A stretch of DNA of 6,817 nucleotides, taken from positions 1 to 6,817 of the forward strand of contig CAISUR010000088.1 in NCBI GenBank assembly GCA_903888655.1, in the 5' to 3' direction. A program made the position numbers and the translations under genes. Each line of letters begins with the position of its first letter. Position 1 is the first letter of the stretch. The notes beneath the pieces were generated by a model. That model did not search any database, was not told where the DNA came from, and saw nothing but the letters and a program-made list of their open reading frames with translations. This document shows positions 5,214-6,817 of the stretch, one piece after another. Origin of the DNA: an uncultured Bacteroidota bacterium. Its GTDB lineage: Bacteria > Bacteroidota > Bacteroidia > Flavobacteriales > Flavobacteriaceae.

Positions 5214-5918
5214 TCGAAGTTTCCCTAATTTTAATTTCCATTTGAAAGTAAACAAACTATCTTGTCCTTTTATGTCAATTCGTTGAATCTCATACTTATT
5301 TTTAGAAGGGAATTTATTTACTCTATTACCAATTCTGAAAGCCATTTTGATGTTATTCTTCTCTAAAAGTTGAAAGAATTCTATTTTCCTTTTTCCTTTT
5401 TTTGGATAATTTCCATAAGGATAAGCCAATGCTGGATATACTTTTAAATCATTTTTAGCAATTAATTCAAAACTTTTATCAAAATCATCATGAATTTCAT
5501 CAGAAGTTAAAGTTGAATACTATCTATGAAAATAAGAATGATGCCCTAGTTCAACAAACTCAGGGTCTAATGACTTTAATTGTTCGATTGTCATTATTTT
5601 TTCTGCACCATCATTCCATAAATCAGATTTTCCAACGTATGAAAAAGGAATAAAAAAAGTTGCTTTTATGTTATATTTTTTTAGCAAAGGCAAAGCAAAT
5701 TCTAATTGATTTTGAGTAACATCATCAAAAGTTAAAACAACAGATTTATCTGAAATTGAATTTGTATTTTCTAATTCGGAAACAAAATATGATGTGTAAT
5801 TATGATTAACCAAAAAATGCAATTGGGCTTCAAGTTTTTGAATTGAAATAGTCAAATCACTACTTTCATCATCACTTGAAGTAACATTATGATACATCAG
5901 AATAGGAAGATTTAACAT
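5205..5918 (-). pseudogene. Polysaccharide deacetylase (NodB family) interrupted by one in-frame TAG
   Basis: From ATG 5918 to TAA 5207-5205 the frame has 237 codons and a single internal stop, TAG at 5522-5520 (codon 133). Before it lie LPILMYHNVT (4-13), VVLTFDDV (60-67) with the catalytic/metal aspartates Asp65-Asp66, KATFFIPFSY (85-94) and ELGHHSYFH (123-131), the HxxxH metal-binding motif. After it, in the same frame and with no other stop, come YSTLTSDEIHDD, ALAYPYGNYP (163-172) as motif 3, and a tail ending KLKLGKLRLF. The family removes N- or O-acetyl groups from glycans. A product ending at residue 132 would lack motif 3 and much of the barrel and is unlikely to be active. The change looks like one recent base substitution, a sequencing error, or, less likely, a suppressed codon. 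Motif 1 has Val where Gly is common (TFDDV for TFDDG). The tail overlaps the WaaE-like gene by 9 bp. Confidence 0.85.
5520..5522 (-). other. In-frame TAG (amber) codon splitting the deacetylase
   Basis: Plus-strand CTA at 5520-5522 reads TAG on the coding strand, between CAT AGA (His-Arg, end of the HxxxH region) and TAT TCA ACT (Tyr-Ser-Thr). The 104 codons after it are open and still encode family motifs. One base change would restore a sense codon such as AAG, CAG, GAG, TGG, TTG, TCG or TAT/TAC. Confidence 0.9.
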
Positions 5919-5949
5919 ACTTAATACTAATTTAAGTTAAGATTAACTT
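5919..5949. repeat. Overlapping inverted repeats in the deacetylase/GT2 divergent gap
   Basis: ACTTAA (5919-5924) and TTAAGT (5932-5937) form one inverted repeat. AAGTTAA (5934-5940) and TTAACTT (5943-5949), around a GA centre, form a second, 7-bp one. They lie directly upstream of the deacetylase ATG on the minus strand and could be an operator or an mRNA hairpin. The sequence is very AT-rich, so chance is possible. I found no full TAnnTTTG element for either gene in this 81-bp gap; the best plus-strand candidate is TAATTTCG at 5981-5988. Confidence 0.35.
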
Positions 5950-5999
5950 TTGCTTGGGAAAAGTAGAAATGTAAAAGTAATAATTTCGCTTTTAGTATA

Positions 6000-6779
6000 A
6001 TGATTTTGATGACAGAAAATAATAAATACCCCAAAATAACTGCATTAGCAATAACTCTTAATGAAGAGGAAAATGTTAAACGATATGTTGAGAGTTTAAC
6101 CTTTGCAGACGAAATTATCTTTATTGACTCGCAAAGTGTTGATAATACAATAAAATTTGCCGAAGAAATGGGAGTAAAAGTTATTCAACGTAAATTTGAT
6201 AACTTTTCAAATCAACGTAATTTTGCCATTAACCAAGCCAAAAATGATTGGGTTGTTTTCTTTGATTTAGATGAGGTAATTACAAATGAAATTGCAGAGG
6301 AAATAGCAAGTAAAGCTAATGATTTTGAAGATATTGTAGCTTATTATGTTAAACGAAACTTTTTTCTTTTTAACAAACATTTAAAACACGGTGGATTTCA
6401 AAATGATAAAGCAGTTCGTTTGTTTAATAAAAATTATTGTAAATATAACGGTAATTTTGTACACGAAGAAATACAGGCCCAAGGAAAAACTGCAGTTTTA
6501 AATCATTCAATCAACCATTATAGTTATAAAAATTTTGATCATTATTGCAACAAATTAAATTTTTATAGTAAACTCCATGCCATTAAATTATTTAAAGATA
6601 ATAAAAGACCAAATTTATATCATTTTGTAATTAAACCAGCGTATAGATTTGCTTGGCAATATTTTTATAGATTGGGAATTTTAGATGGTAAAGAAGGTTT
6701 TTTATCGGCTAAAATTAACTCTTTTTTTGTATTCAAAAGATATTTAGAATTATGGATGTTGAACAATAAATTGCAATAA
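6000..6779 (+). CDS. Glycosyltransferase family 2, WaaE/KdtX-like, second paralogue
   Basis: A 259-aa GT-A transferase of the same subgroup as the gene at 4476. Motifs: ALAITLNEEENV (15-26), FIDSQSVDNT (41-50), VIQRKFDNFSNQRN (61-74), WVVFFDLDEV (84-93) with the metal-binding Asp89-Leu-Asp91, KHGGFQNDKAVRLF (129-142) and NFVHEEIQ (152-159). The C-terminal region IKPAYRFAWQYFYRLGILDG matches the paralogue's KPFYRFF...GFLDG in layout, suggesting the same acceptor-side fold. It likely adds a hexose to the LPS core or a related glycan; donor and acceptor are unknown. Two in-frame starts compete: ATG 6000 and ATG 6009 (MTENNKYP). I keep 6000, but 6009 is equally plausible because no SD sequence or clear promoter decides. 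The gene is more AT-rich than the left part of the window. It is divergent from the broken deacetylase, and its stop lies inside a 10-bp tandem repeat. Confidence 0.85.
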   Translation: MILMTENNKYPKITALAITLNEEENVKRYVESLTFADEIIFIDSQSVDNTIKFAEEMGVKVIQRKFDNFSNQRNFAINQAKNDWVVFFDLDEVITNEIAEEIASKANDFEDIVAYYVKRNFFLFNKHLKHGGFQNDKAVRLFNKNYCKYNGNFVHEEIQAQGKTAVLNHSINHYSYKNFDHYCNKLNFYSKLHAIKLFKDNKRPNLYHFVIKPAYRFAWQYFYRLGILDGKEGFLSAKINSFFVFKRYLELWMLNNKLQ

Positions 6780-6792
6780 ATTACAATAAAAA
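6763..6792 (+). repeat. 10-bp tandem repeat across the stop codon of the last gene
   Basis: Three adjacent 10-mers, ACAATAAATT (6763-6772), GCAATAAATT (6773-6782) and ACAATAAAAA (6783-6792), differ only at the first base and in the last two bases of the third copy. The TAA stop (6777-6779) lies in the second unit, so a change in copy number would alter the last residues and the stop position. Confidence 0.6.
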
Positions 6793-6817
6793 CAAGCGTT
6801 TTATTTAAAGTTTCAAC

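Noticed and set aside
5205..5429. Separate small gene starting at TTG 5429
   Set aside because: It is in the same frame as the upstream half and carries deacetylase motif 3, so it is the tail of the broken gene and not an independent gene.
6785..6805. Possible terminator AATAAAAAC-AAGC-GTTTTATT after the last gene
   Set aside because: The arms need a bulge, hold only one G-C pair, and are not followed by a T-run; too weak to call.
1..6817. CRISPR array, tRNA, rRNA, insertion sequence or prophage genes
   Set aside because: No regularly spaced repeats, cloverleaf-like sequences, transposase motifs or terminal inverted repeats were seen on either strand.

Overview
The window looks like chromosomal DNA of a Bacteroidota bacterium, most likely a Flavobacterium-like member of the Flavobacteriaceae. 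Three things point there: a type A sorting domain of the type IX secretion system (T9SS) at the left edge, -7 promoter elements of the form TAnnTTTG with no Shine-Dalgarno sequences, and AT-rich coding DNA. No rRNA, tRNA, CRISPR array or insertion sequence was seen.

Left part (1 to about 1390), moderate GC: the 3' end of a secreted T9SS cargo gene, whose sorting domain carries an asparagine-rich hexanucleotide repeat, and then a monocistronic isoaspartyl peptidase/L-asparaginase of the Ntn-hydrolase (Thr nucleophile) family. A hairpin at 1427-1456 separates this gene from a small convergent gene for a 36-residue lysine-rich protein.

Right part (about 1460 to the end), clearly more AT-rich: a cell-surface glycan locus, probably for the lipooligosaccharide/LPS core. 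In order it holds a Kdo/WaaP-like sugar kinase (-), a GT9 heptosyltransferase-family enzyme (+), a GT2 glycosyltransferase with a C-terminal galactosyltransferase-like region (-), a WaaE/KdtX-like GT2 enzyme (+), a NodB-type polysaccharide deacetylase (-) and a second WaaE/KdtX-like GT2 enzyme (+). The genes alternate strand one by one, so this is not an operon. Head-to-head pairs share 53-81 bp gaps, two of them with overlapping divergent promoters, and tail-to-tail pairs are 2 bp apart or overlap by 9 bp. The transferases would extend the core oligosaccharide, the kinase would phosphorylate it, and the deacetylase would trim N- or O-acetyl groups.

The points most worth checking are: (1) the deacetylase is cut by one in-frame TAG while the rest of its frame is intact through all recognisable motifs; (2) the (AAT NNC)12 repeat lies inside the T9SS signal; (3) the 36-aa gene is small enough for automatic annotation to miss; (4) the kinase lacks the usual His of the HRD motif. 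I did not find convincing evidence for a wholly new multi-gene system; the right-hand part is best read as an LPS-core locus with an unusual layout.
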